From assembly GCA_965219005.1 (NCBI GenBank), contig CBDCMS010000004.1, forward strand, positions 2,294,001 to 2,358,000: a DNA stretch of 64,000 bases. The letters run 5' to 3'. Within the stretch, counting starts at the first letter, position 1, and every line of letters begins with the position of its first letter. The stretch comes from CAUZIZ01 sp965219005. GTDB taxonomy: Bacteria; Acidobacteriota; UBA6911; RPQK01; JAJDTT01. The translations under genes were made by a program, and so were the position numbers. Below are positions 44,740 to 53,279 of the stretch, one piece after another. The notes under the pieces were generated by a model, which ran no database searches, had not been told where the DNA came from, and was given only the letters and a program-made list of their open reading frames with translations.

Positions 44740-46335
44740 CTATCGGAATCGAAAGGAGTACAGCTTGGCGTTCCTGAGGGAGAATCGAATCCGGACCGGC
44801 TTTCCAGCCAGCGCTCCCAGATCACCCTTTCCCTCCCACCGCATCTCGTGGTTACCGGTCGTCCGCACTGGGTCCGACTGATCGAGCGTGAATCCGCCAA
44901 TCGGTTCGTGTGACACACCGAGAAGCTCGGCCTTGAGTTCGGCCTGACCTGCTCCGTGATTGTGCTTGGATGCCTGGAAATTAACGACCGAGGTCTTTCC
45001 CTGGAAAGTGAAAGGCCGCGTCACCAGCCTCCCGGGGCGAATCTTGCCGGCATCCACCGAGACGAACCCATCCTCTCGAACCGTAGCCAGACCCACGGCA
45101 AAGGCAGCCTTATCGCCTTGCTCGTAGAGAGCCTCCGGACCTCTCCAATTGCCTCCATAGTAGAAAATCCAGATCTTGCCATCATGGACCCAGGGCTTCT
45201 TCACGTAGACGGTGCTCTCGTCGAAATCGCCATAGTCCCCCACTCGGATTAAGGGTTCGCGAAACTCCCGCTGAAAGTGGACCCCGTCGCGACTCACCGC
45301 CAGCGTGGGATAGTGCAGGGTGTTGGTCGTCCTGAAGATCCAGATCAGGCCGATGGTGAATTCCTCGTAGTGGAAGACGGGCATTCCGTAGAATTCGGTA
45401 TCGGGAAAGTCCTTCTCATCCGGAATCAGAATGGTCTCCATCGCGGACCAATGAATCATGTCCCGGCTCTGGGCCCGGCCGATCACCCGCTTCCCCAGGG
45501 GGCAGTACCGGTGCAGGCAGTTCTCCTGGTACTTGACGTAGGTCTTCCCCAGGGGGTCCCAGTTGCCGACGAAGCCACCCCAGCGCCGCACCCACCAGGG
45601 GTCCCCTTCTCCAACTGTTCGAGGATTGTCCGGGTAGGGAGTCCAATGGATCCCATCGGGGGAATAGAAAAAATCGACTTGGACACCGTCCCAGGCATAG
45701 AGGCCGGGGTCGCTCTTGGGCTTGCGGCTGGATTCTCGTATGACCACCTTTTTGTAGCGCTTGGCCGGGTCCGCCTCGTGGGGATCGTAGTGGGAGGGGA
45801 CAAAACCCTCGGAGGGCAGGATGTTGTTGTCCCGGGAGCCCCGAAACTCTACCAGACCCAGATTTGGCTTCTCCCAGTGGATCCCGTCTCGTGAAGTCGC
45901 ATACAGATTGATCCAGTCACTTCGGCCCGCGTATTCCGAGTACCCGTAGATCTCATCGACTTTCTCCCTGACGGCTCTCCCTCCCTTTTCCAAATAGTCC
46001 CAACGGTAGGGTTTCAACCGGTCTCCTCCCTTCTTGGCAGTGAAGCTACCGGTGCTGCTGTACCACATCTTGAAGATGCCTTTGTCTTCATCGTAGACGA
46101 CCTGGCCCAGGCCGATGTAATGGCCCTCCCAGGCTCGGTCCGCCTTGAGTACTGGATTGGTTGGGTGTTTGACCGCCGGATTGAGCACCCGTTGCGCATC
46201 AACCAGACTCTCGACTATGTGGTCGTCCAAAAAGAGCTGTTTCCGGTTTCCAATGTCCTCGACACCCGAGTTGGATCCGTCAACCCACGGGAGGGTCAAA
46301 CTCAGAAGTGCGAAAGTCAGCACGAGATTCTTCAT
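44740..46335 (-). CDS. secreted GH32/GH43-like five-bladed propeller protein
   Basis: 531 residues from the ATG at 46335 with signal peptide MKNLVLTFALLSLTLPWVDG. Shared family features: GNRKQLFLDDHIVESLVDAQ, LYATSRDGIHWEKPNLGLVE, FFYSPDGIHWTPYPD, AVSRDGVHFQREF and the C-terminal IRFSLRNAKLYSFRFR. The frame is open for 49 further codons upstream but without a signal. Third member of the group with 32091-33686 and 34029-35525. Follows a PhyH gene on the same strand. Confidence 0.72.
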   Translation of the reverse strand: MKNLVLTFALLSLTLPWVDGSNSGVEDIGNRKQLFLDDHIVESLVDAQRVLNPAVKHPTNPVLKADRAWEGHYIGLGQVVYDEDKGIFKMWYSSTGSFTAKKGGDRLKPYRWDYLEKGGRAVREKVDEIYGYSEYAGRSDWINLYATSRDGIHWEKPNLGLVEFRGSRDNNILPSEGFVPSHYDPHEADPAKRYKKVVIRESSRKPKSDPGLYAWDGVQVDFFYSPDGIHWTPYPDNPRTVGEGDPWWVRRWGGFVGNWDPLGKTYVKYQENCLHRYCPLGKRVIGRAQSRDMIHWSAMETILIPDEKDFPDTEFYGMPVFHYEEFTIGLIWIFRTTNTLHYPTLAVSRDGVHFQREFREPLIRVGDYGDFDESTVYVKKPWVHDGKIWIFYYGGNWRGPEALYEQGDKAAFAVGLATVREDGFVSVDAGKIRPGRLVTRPFTFQGKTSVVNFQASKHNHGAGQAELKAELLGVSHEPIGGFTLDQSDPVRTTGNHEMRWEGKGDLGALAGKPVRIRFSLRNAKLYSFRFR

Positions 46336-46408
46336 AGCGTGTCCTGAAGGACTCCCGGCCTCAGATGATCGAGGCCGTCCGAAGTGACGACGTAAAGGCT
46401 GGGAAGTC

Positions 46409-47251
46409 TCACGGCAGGTCCCAGCGGCTGGGGTCGATACCGTCAGCGTCGCTGGGCATATCAGGGTGGACGTTCCCCGCATCTGGGAGCCAGATGCGCC
46501 TGCTACGGTCGGTCATGACGGCCTTCACCGCCTCCGGAACTCTCGAAAGCTCTTTCTTCGACCACGAAGCCACGGGCTCAAATGGACCTGCCCAGGGCGG
46601 CCGATAGGCGAGACCAAGCATCTCGCGAGCTTGATTCGTTCGATTCGGATAGTTTCCGTGGAAGACGTTCTGGTTGATCAGACAAGCATCGCCCGCGGCG
46701 CAGGTCACCATCACCTCTTCCCGATGCCCGCGGTAGCGAAGGTAAGGATTGCCATGGTTGTGAAAGCTCAGATGTGAGCGGGGAACGATCCTGAAAGGAG
46801 CACGCTCAGGGGTAAGATCCTGAAGGTAGTACAAGACGCGCACCAGACGAGGGCAGCTCTGTTCGGCTCCGAAGATCTTCGATCCCCAAGGCTGTCCGTC
46901 GGAGTGAAGGTTGATCGCCGGACAGCCCGCCTCCGAGCGAGCGTAATCGTAGGTCATCAGCACCGGGAGATCACCGAACAACCGCTCGAGCCAGGCGATC
47001 ATCGGGGGATGTGCGATGAGCTCCGTAATCGTACCACCGGCCCACTGGATGTCGTTGTGAGCCCTCTTCCTGTCGGTGTAGTCAGGGCTTTCGGTCGGGA
47101 TCGGCTTCAACTCGGTATGCAGCTGAGCCACCTTTTCTGGCGACAACATTCCAGGCAGAACGACGTATCCCTCGACTTCCAGGTGACGGACCTGCTGTCC
47201 AAACGTGAGACGGCCCCAGTCCGTATTCGCGATGATTGGATCCTTAGGCAA
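46409..47251 (-). CDS. phytanoyl-CoA dioxygenase (PhyH) family protein
   Basis: 280 residues from a TTG with AAGGAG seven bases upstream. The double-stranded beta-helix iron site is visible as NLHSDGQ (His-x-Asp, about residue 118) and a distal histidine in NQNVFHGNYPNRT (about 200), with an arginine nearby for 2-oxoglutarate. PhyH enzymes hydroxylate diverse small molecules using Fe(II) and 2-oxoglutarate. The substrate is unknown. A propeller gene lies 73 bases downstream on the same strand. Distant paralogue of 51466-52263. Confidence 0.83.
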   Translation of the reverse strand: MPKDPIIANTDWGRLTFGQQVRHLEVEGYVVLPGMLSPEKVAQLHTELKPIPTESPDYTDRKRAHNDIQWAGGTITELIAHPPMIAWLERLFGDLPVLMTYDYARSEAGCPAINLHSDGQPWGSKIFGAEQSCPRLVRVLYYLQDLTPERAPFRIVPRSHLSFHNHGNPYLRYRGHREEVMVTCAAGDACLINQNVFHGNYPNRTNQAREMLGLAYRPPWAGPFEPVASWSKKELSRVPEAVKAVMTDRSRRIWLPDAGNVHPDMPSDADGIDPSRWDLP

Positions 47252-47315
47252 AACCTGACTCCTTTCCCTACGGCCGATCTGTTGAGTCTCAATCTAACCG
47301 CAGCCAGAGCTCGAA

Positions 47316-47420
47316 TCAATGGCCATCGAGCGCCTGGCGAAAATCGGCGATGATGTCGTCCGCTGCCTCTATGCCGATGAAGACGCGGATCAGCCCATCG
47401 GAAATCCCCAGCTGCAGCCA
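47316..47420 (-). pseudogene. C-terminal scrap of a Cys/Met-metabolism PLP enzyme
   Basis: Reverse-strand reading LGISDGLIRVFIGIEAADDI, then IADFRQALDG and a stop, is the usual end of cystathionine gamma-synthase-type PLP enzymes (GISDGLIRLSVGIED, DLIADL.QAL). Only about 34 residues remain; the catalytic part is gone. Confidence 0.6.
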
Positions 47421-47679
47421 GCTCCGACGTCACTGGTGCAGTTGCTTCAACCAGCTTCTGTGGCGTACCCCAGAGGGTAAGCCTTGACCCACCAAGGCCG
47501 CAAGTCTCGTCCTCAGGCCGGAGCCGACCCCTCAACATTGGATTGCAGCGATTCATCGAATCTCATCGGCTGGCTTGGATCTGGCTCCGAAAGAAGTTAG
47601 CCTAGAGCCGAAGCGGTCTCAATGCCGTCGTACTCGGTCGTCGAGGTCGGCCCGCGGCGTTTTATGGAGGTCAGGCCCC

Positions 47680-48642
47680 ATGTTTACCAGAGAACGACTG
47701 ACCGGATTACTCGCCTTCGGAGTTGGTTTGCTCTGCTTGCTCCAACCACGATCCTTCGCTACGGCGGGGGAGACCGTCCGACTGACGATTGGAACCTACA
47801 ACGTGGAATACTTCTGCGATCGACACGAAGATCCCTACACGGACGATGAAAAGCTGCCACCGAAGTCGGAAGAAGCGATGGCTGCTGTCGCGAAGACGAT
47901 CCGCTCGATCGATGTCGACTTTCTTGCTTTGCAGGAAATTGAAAACCAAGGCGTGCTGGCGGACTTTAACCAACGCTTTCTCGGCGACCTGGACTACCGC
48001 TATCAATGGGTCAACCAGCGCTCCGGCAAGAAGACTGCCATCAACCTCGCCTTCCTATCTCGCGTTCCGGTTCGGGACGTCACGGTTTACCCTTTCGATC
48101 GGTTTACCGCCCCAGGGGCTGAGCGAGGCTGGACCTTCGTGCGCGACCTGGTGCGCGTGTCGCTGGAGCCCAGCCCCGGCGTCAATGTGACCGTATTCGT
48201 GTTACATCTCAAAGCCCAATCCAGAGCTGAATCGGGATCCTCGGATCCTCGATCGACGAAGTGGCGCCTGGCTGAGGCCCGGCAGGTGTATGCCAAAGTC
48301 GCCGCCCTCTTGAAGGGCGATCCTGCTGCATACGTGGCTGTCGTAGGAGATGTAAACGATGTACCCGAAAGCTCAACCTATCGAGCTCTGACGCGGCTCG
48401 AGGATGGAGTTGAACTGATCGATGTTCACGCGACTTTGCCTCAGGCGGACCGCAAGACCATGCTCAGGCAAACCGGTGATCAGCTAGTCGATCCGAAACA
48501 TCCAGTCGATTACATCTTCGCCTCACCCGGGCTTGCAAAGACGTTGGTATCTCAGTCGGTAAGTACTCCGGTTCCCCTCGACTCTACGGCATCCGATCAC
48601 ATTCCCTTGATCGCTGCCTTTGATCTCTCCTCCGGAAAATGA
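47680..48642 (+). CDS. secreted endonuclease/exonuclease/phosphatase (EEP) family protein
   Basis: 320 residues from the ATG at 47680, with GGAGGT eight bases upstream and a signal segment (LTGLLAFGVGLLCLL). EEP motifs appear in order: GTYNVEYF, LALQEIEN with the metal-binding glutamate, VVGDVNDVPES and SDHIPLIAAF with the catalytic Asp-His. It may cleave phosphodiester bonds of nucleic acids, lipids or sugar phosphates outside the membrane. Its TGA overlaps the ATG of the PhoD-like gene, so the two are coupled. Confidence 0.85.
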   Translation: MFTRERLTGLLAFGVGLLCLLQPRSFATAGETVRLTIGTYNVEYFCDRHEDPYTDDEKLPPKSEEAMAAVAKTIRSIDVDFLALQEIENQGVLADFNQRFLGDLDYRYQWVNQRSGKKTAINLAFLSRVPVRDVTVYPFDRFTAPGAERGWTFVRDLVRVSLEPSPGVNVTVFVLHLKAQSRAESGSSDPRSTKWRLAEARQVYAKVAALLKGDPAAYVAVVGDVNDVPESSTYRALTRLEDGVELIDVHATLPQADRKTMLRQTGDQLVDPKHPVDYIFASPGLAKTLVSQSVSTPVPLDSTASDHIPLIAAFDLSSGK

Positions 48643-50045
48643 AGAAAATCCTTTTCAGCCGGGAAGCCGTGCACACCTTCATTCTTCTTACCGCGGGTGT
48701 CTTGATCAACAGCTCTGCGGTTCGGGCGACTGAACTGTTGAGTGGACCGATGGTTGGATCCACGACCACCGACTCGGCCAGCATCTGGATCGAGACCGAT
48801 GTTCCCGCATCGGTGAAAGTCCATTACTGGTTGGAGCCTCAGCAGAATTACGACCGCTCCTTTGGACAACCTATCGTGAAGGGGACGGCCGAAGGGAGCA
48901 CATCGAGCAGCACTCCCCACACGGGCGTGGTGCAGCTGGGCAATCTGAATCCAGGCTGGCTTGTCTATTATGAACTGGAGATCGACGGCAGACCCATTCG
49001 ACCACAGACTCCCCAGGTTTTCAGCCTGATGCCGCCTCCGACTCTGTCTGGGAACGAAGCGGATCAGCTGGCCGAGTTCTCGGTCGCTAGCGCCTCCTGC
49101 ATGTATCCGGCCAGACTGCCCATCCAGCCGATATGGGGTCAACTGGCGAGGCACCGCCCCAACGCACTGCTTCTCACAGGCGACAATAACTACATGCCCA
49201 TGGTGCAGGGGGCCTATGACACTAGCGAGCACGTGGTCCGGTTTGCCATGGCTCGCTATCACCGTTATCTGAGGGACGTTTCGGGTTTGCGGACGGTTCT
49301 GGCCACGACCCCGACCTACGGCATCTGGAACGACCACGACTACGGTCCGGACAATTCCGATCGAACCTTCCGATGGCGTGAGCTCAGTCTCTCCCTCTTC
49401 AAGAGTTACTACCCCAATCCTTCGGCTGGATTGCCGAGTGTGCCGGGCATCTTCACGACTTTTCGCATCGTGGACGCCGAGTTTTTCCTGCTGGACGATC
49501 GCTATTATCGTGACCCCAACCAGGCTCCCGATCGAAAGACGATGCTCGGACCCGATCAGCTAGAGTGGTTGAAGAGTGGCCTCAAGAAGAGCTCCGCTAC
49601 CTTCAAGGTCATCGTCAGTGGTGGGACCCTCTTGGTCGACCGCCGCAGTCCCGGGGAACACTGGGCAAACTTTGGCAACGAACGCGATATCTTCGTGGCC
49701 TGGTTGTCCCAGGAAGGAATCACCGGAGTCCTTTTTGTGGCAGGAGACTGGCATGTGGGAAGCTTGAACCGCCTCCACCGCGGCCAGGATGCCTACCCCC
49801 TCTACGAACTGCTCAGTTCAAACGCCGGCTTCGAATCTGCCTTCGCAGAAGAGACAGCGAGCAAACACCGATTTCACCAGTTTGCCCAGAAGGAGTATCG
49901 TGGTTACAACTTCGGCCTGCTCAGATTCGCAGGTGTGAAGGGAAATCGTACCGTGACCCTTCAGGTTATTGATCAAGACGGCAAGGCCCGAATCGATTTT
50001 CGACTCAGAGAAGAGGACTTGACACCGCAATGGATTCGGCCCTGA
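48639..50045 (+). CDS. PhoD-like metallophosphatase
   Basis: 468 residues with a signal peptide. An N-terminal Fn3-like domain (GPMVGSTTTDSASIWIETD) is followed by the PhoD metallophosphatase: FSVASASCMYP, LLTGDNNYMP, TYGIWNDHDYGPDNSD and FVAGDWHVGSLN. Family members are phosphodiesterase/phosphomonoesterases with calcium and iron. Overlaps the EEP gene by four bases, and the pair may release phosphate from the same polymer. Confidence 0.87.
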   Translation: MKKILFSREAVHTFILLTAGVLINSSAVRATELLSGPMVGSTTTDSASIWIETDVPASVKVHYWLEPQQNYDRSFGQPIVKGTAEGSTSSSTPHTGVVQLGNLNPGWLVYYELEIDGRPIRPQTPQVFSLMPPPTLSGNEADQLAEFSVASASCMYPARLPIQPIWGQLARHRPNALLLTGDNNYMPMVQGAYDTSEHVVRFAMARYHRYLRDVSGLRTVLATTPTYGIWNDHDYGPDNSDRTFRWRELSLSLFKSYYPNPSAGLPSVPGIFTTFRIVDAEFFLLDDRYYRDPNQAPDRKTMLGPDQLEWLKSGLKKSSATFKVIVSGGTLLVDRRSPGEHWANFGNERDIFVAWLSQEGITGVLFVAGDWHVGSLNRLHRGQDAYPLYELLSSNAGFESAFAEETASKHRFHQFAQKEYRGYNFGLLRFAGVKGNRTVTLQVIDQDGKARIDFRLREEDLTPQWIRP

Positions 50046-50068
50046 TCTTGGTGGACAGCGAGGTAATC

Positions 50069-51322
50069 ATGAAAGAGCCCGCGGATCGACGAAGTTTCTT
50101 ACGACGGATGTCCCTGGCGGCAGGGCTTCCAAGCGCCCTGAGTGGGGCGGCTCTGGGAAAGCCACGAGCGGCCTTGTTTAGCGAGCAGGGGACGAAAAAG
50201 GCGAATCAGGAAACCATCCCGGCAGCCGATCGCCGCGACATCGTCGTCTACCGGGATCGCTTCGCCTACTGCTCCCATGCCTGCATGGTCCGCCTCGCCA
50301 ACGGGGAGTGGGTGGCGGCATTTACCGAGAGCCAGCTCCGCGATCCGTATCTGCATCCGCCCTCGGATCCGCATTTCAGGAATCTGCTGTCGCGCTCCAG
50401 CGATCAGGGACGAACCTGGAGTGTGCCGCAAGTTGTACCCAACTGGGACTGGTATGGTGTGGAGGTCCCGGGTATCGCACAGCTACGGGATGGCACGGTG
50501 GTACTCAACCAGTGGCGGTTTTTGTGGTACCCGCTCGATCTGGGCAAGAAGATGGCGGCTGAGGGACAGAAAATCTGGCTGAACAGGGGCCAGGGTTGGA
50601 AGCTGGCCGGTCCCGAAGCGAAGTGGTCGGAAAGCGCCTATCCGTGGGTCCGGGCCAACGGTGGCTGCTTCGTCCACCTGAGCTCGGACGGCGGGCGGAC
50701 GTGGAAGAAAACGGTGAAGATTGACACTTCTCCTTACATCGGTGGGTTCACTCCTCGGGGCGTGGTCCAGCTTTCCGACGGTACCGTCCTGATGTGTACC
50801 GCAGATCACCCTGTCAATCGGCAGGCCTTCGCCGTTCATTCGCAGGACGGCGGGAGGAGCTGGGGAAGACCGATCCTCATCGCAGAAAGACCGCCGGAGG
50901 ACTTTTCCGAGCCCACGGCCGTGGTGCTCCCCGGGGATCGCGTGGTCACGCTCATCCGAGACGACGACGTGCAGTACTTGTTTCAAGTGGACTCACCCGA
51001 CGGTGGACGTACCTGGAGCCCGGCGCGACGAACTCCCATCTGGGGCTATCCTGCCCACTTGCTTCGGCTCAGCGATACACGCCTGCTGGCGACCTACGGG
51101 CATCGCCGTTCGCCCTACGGTATTCGAGCCTGCCTCAGCCAGGATGACGGAAGGACCTGGGATTACGGGAGGGAGATCGTCATCCGGGATGATTTTCCCA
51201 ACCGAAACCTCGGCTATCCCGTCACGATCGAATACGCTCCTGGGCGCCTTTTCACGATCTATTACGGTGAGGACGGGGACGGAATCACCTGTATACAGGG
51301 TTCATACTGGAGAGTGGCCTAG
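50069..51322 (+). CDS. Tat-exported BNR-repeat sialidase-like protein
   Basis: 417 residues from the ATG at 50069 (GAGGT upstream; earlier start at 50030 overlaps the PhoD stop). Tat signal: RRSFLRRMSLAAGLPSALSG. IVVYRDRFAYCSHACMVRLA opens the propeller; Asp boxes are SSDQGRTW, SSDGGRTW, SQDGGRSW, SPDGGRTW and SQDDGRTW. It is the intact paralogue of the amber-broken gene at 14809-16047, sharing SQPTAV-type FSEPTAVVLP and YPVTIEYAPGRLFTIYYGED. Its TAG stop lies inside the inverted-repeat element at 51319-51419. Confidence 0.86.
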   Translation: MKEPADRRSFLRRMSLAAGLPSALSGAALGKPRAALFSEQGTKKANQETIPAADRRDIVVYRDRFAYCSHACMVRLANGEWVAAFTESQLRDPYLHPPSDPHFRNLLSRSSDQGRTWSVPQVVPNWDWYGVEVPGIAQLRDGTVVLNQWRFLWYPLDLGKKMAAEGQKIWLNRGQGWKLAGPEAKWSESAYPWVRANGGCFVHLSSDGGRTWKKTVKIDTSPYIGGFTPRGVVQLSDGTVLMCTADHPVNRQAFAVHSQDGGRSWGRPILIAERPPEDFSEPTAVVLPGDRVVTLIRDDDVQYLFQVDSPDGGRTWSPARRTPIWGYPAHLLRLSDTRLLATYGHRRSPYGIRACLSQDDGRTWDYGREIVIRDDFPNRNLGYPVTIEYAPGRLFTIYYGEDGDGITCIQGSYWRVA

Positions 51323-51419
51323 TACAGAGTTCTGTAAATACCGATACGTTTGCAGATGGGGCTTGTGAGGCGAGATCAAGGCAGGAGGAGGAATCGGTAT
51401 TTACAGAACGCTGTACTAG
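51319..51419. mobile_element. MITE-like element, 27-bp inverted ends
   Basis: Arms 51319-51345 and 51393-51419 match at 26 of 27 positions: each starts CTAGTACAG and runs through GTTCTGTAAATACCGAT. The element is 101 bp and has no ORF. TA at each end fits a Tc1/IS630-type target. The stop codon of the preceding gene is formed by its first bases. In RNA it would make a long hairpin and could act as a terminator. Confidence 0.75.
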
Positions 51420-51465
51420 AGGGCCGTTACCCGCCTCGATCCAGTCTGGTACAGTGGGTTTCGGT

Positions 51466-52263
51466 ATGAAGATTGTCCAGCGACCCACCGATTCCTTCGT
51501 CTACCGAAGTCTGACCGAGGAAGAGCTGCAAGAATACAGGGAGAACGGATACCACTATTGTGAAGGCCTACTGACGGATCAGGGACTGGCGCGCATGCGC
51601 GACGAATGCATGGCCGCGTGGGAAGGCGAAAAGAGGGCATTCGACGCTAGGAAGACGTGGCTGCAGAACTCGCTTCTACCCAATATTCACCGCAAATCCG
51701 CGGTCGTGAGGGATTACTACTTTGAAGGACCTCTGGTGGATATTGCCGAGCAGATCATAGCTCCCAATATCAAGGCCGTGACCAGCCAGCTTACCTTCAA
51801 GATGCGGGGCAACACCATGGACTTTGGGTGGCACCAGGATAACGGCTACGGCGAGTTGGCGCCCTACAATGCCATCAGCTGTCTGACCGCGCTGGATGAT
51901 TGTGACGAAGAGAACGGGTGCCTTCGTATCATTCCCGGCAGTCATCGGCAACAGCAGATTGACGTGGGTGAGCTGGCGAACGCGGAAGCCAAGCGATCCC
52001 AGTTGGAAATCAACCTGGAAGTAGATGAGTCCCTGGCGATTCCCGTACCGATGAAAGCCGGGGATGGCCTCCTCTTCAACTGCTGGACGCTTCACCAGTC
52101 TTGTGGAAACTACTCCAAGAACCGGGATCGCCGGATCCTTTTAGTACGCTACGCCGACGCCGATGCGGTGGAAGTGTACAACGACAATAAACCCAGGCTG
52201 GGGAGACTGTTGAGGGGCTCGACCCGATTTCCGGAAGTGGAAGCCTACGAAGCCGATCTGTAG
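51466..52263 (+). CDS. phytanoyl-CoA dioxygenase (PhyH) family protein
   Basis: 265 residues from the ATG at 51466. EEELQEYRENGYHYCEGLLT is the typical PhyH start; the iron site is FGWHQDNGYGELAPY (His-x-Asp near residue 122) with the distal histidine in NCWTLHQSCGNYSKN (near 205) and arginine in RDRRILLVRYADAD. GCLRIIPGSHRQ is a conserved strand. 2-oxoglutarate-dependent hydroxylase of unknown substrate. It follows the MITE-like element. Confidence 0.88.
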   Translation: MKIVQRPTDSFVYRSLTEEELQEYRENGYHYCEGLLTDQGLARMRDECMAAWEGEKRAFDARKTWLQNSLLPNIHRKSAVVRDYYFEGPLVDIAEQIIAPNIKAVTSQLTFKMRGNTMDFGWHQDNGYGELAPYNAISCLTALDDCDEENGCLRIIPGSHRQQQIDVGELANAEAKRSQLEINLEVDESLAIPVPMKAGDGLLFNCWTLHQSCGNYSKNRDRRILLVRYADADAVEVYNDNKPRLGRLLRGSTRFPEVEAYEADL

Positions 52264-52579
52264 GGGGCTTGCCCTCAGGGTCCACTCCCGCTAAGAAACG
52301 GGAATGTAGACTTTCATTGACGCACACCGCCAGCCGAATCGGCCTGCCGCGCTCCGCTCCCCGCGCGTTCAAGTGGTTGCGGATCCGCCGCATCGGCACT
52401 CTGGTTGAATGCAGAGGCTGTTCCGACATTTTGAGGCAAGAGACATCCGTTTGCTTGGGTAGAGACTTCATCCGAAGCGAAAAGGGTAAAGGCGAAGGCA
52501 AGCTGGCGGATGCAGGAGGGGGAGAAGTTATTCCCTGAACGATCTAGCCCGCTGCCTGCGCGAGCTCGAGGAGGACTCA
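52264..52579. other. 316-bp gap, no supported gene
   Basis: An 89-codon + frame exists but has no recognisable similarity. The ribosome binding site GAGGAGG of the VOC gene is at its right end. Confidence 0.3.
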
Positions 52580-52984
52580 ATGGTTAAGGGCATGTGGAAT
52601 TACGCCGTCAAGACAGACGACCTGGAGAAAAGTACCCGTTTCTACCGGGAGTGTCTCGGAGCTGAGCTTAGAATCAGCAGCGAGGTCCTGGGATGCACCT
52701 ACAACCTGATCCGCGTAGGGGAAACTCGTTTGATCCTGTTCGACAAGGCTCCCTATGAAGAGCTATTGGGAATCGAGCTTCCCAATGGTTTCCTCCACGT
52801 GGTCTATGAGGTCGACGACTTCGAGGCCCAGATCCGGATCCTGCGTGAATCGAGCGTCCAGTTCCTGATGGGACCCCAGGTCGTGGAAGGAGAATTCGGG
52901 GTTCGAAAGTTCGCCTTCTTCGAAGCTCCGGGTGGCGTCAGGACGGAGGTCATGCAGATCCTGGAAGACACCGGCAAGGCGTGA
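52580..52984 (+). CDS. VOC (glyoxalase/bleomycin-resistance) superfamily protein
   Basis: 134 residues, usual size for a two-module VOC protein. MWNYAVKTDDLEKSTRFYRE with the first metal-ligand region, LGAELRISSEVLGCTYNLIR, HVVYEVDDFEAQIRIL and FFEAPGGVRTEVMQI with a terminal glutamate are typical. Members include isomerases, dioxygenases and lyases. A strong GAGGAGG site precedes the ATG. A truncated second VOC start follows at 53010. Confidence 0.82.
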   Translation: MVKGMWNYAVKTDDLEKSTRFYRECLGAELRISSEVLGCTYNLIRVGETRLILFDKAPYEELLGIELPNGFLHVVYEVDDFEAQIRILRESSVQFLMGPQVVEGEFGVRKFAFFEAPGGVRTEVMQILEDTGKA

Positions 52985-53009
52985 AGGCTCAGCCAGCAAG
53001 GAGAATCCA

Positions 53010-53158
53010 ATGAGCGTGGTAGGAATCCATCATGTGACGCTCCTGGTGCAGGACGGGGCAAAGGCAACTCTGTTTCCGTCCCTGCTCTGGCATGTGTCCC
53101 CCTTTCTTAAAGGGCTACGCCATGGGGGAGATCGAGACAACGAAGATTGCCCGGCCTG
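53010..53158 (+). pseudogene. truncated VOC-family 5' remnant
   Basis: MSVVGIHHVTLLVQDGAKA is a VOC beta-strand start with its own AAGGAG site upstream. After about 19 codons the sequence becomes unrelated and stops at 53158. It looks like the 5' end of a second VOC gene whose body was deleted. Confidence 0.45.
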
Positions 53159-53279
53159 AAATGCACGTCGTTCTGAAATCCCTTTGAAGGGTAGGTATAC
53201 TTGGGCTCACTGTTATCAGTGCTCCTGCCGGCGCGGACGATCAGTTCGGCCCGCTCGTTGTGAAGTGGGAACTAGGACT

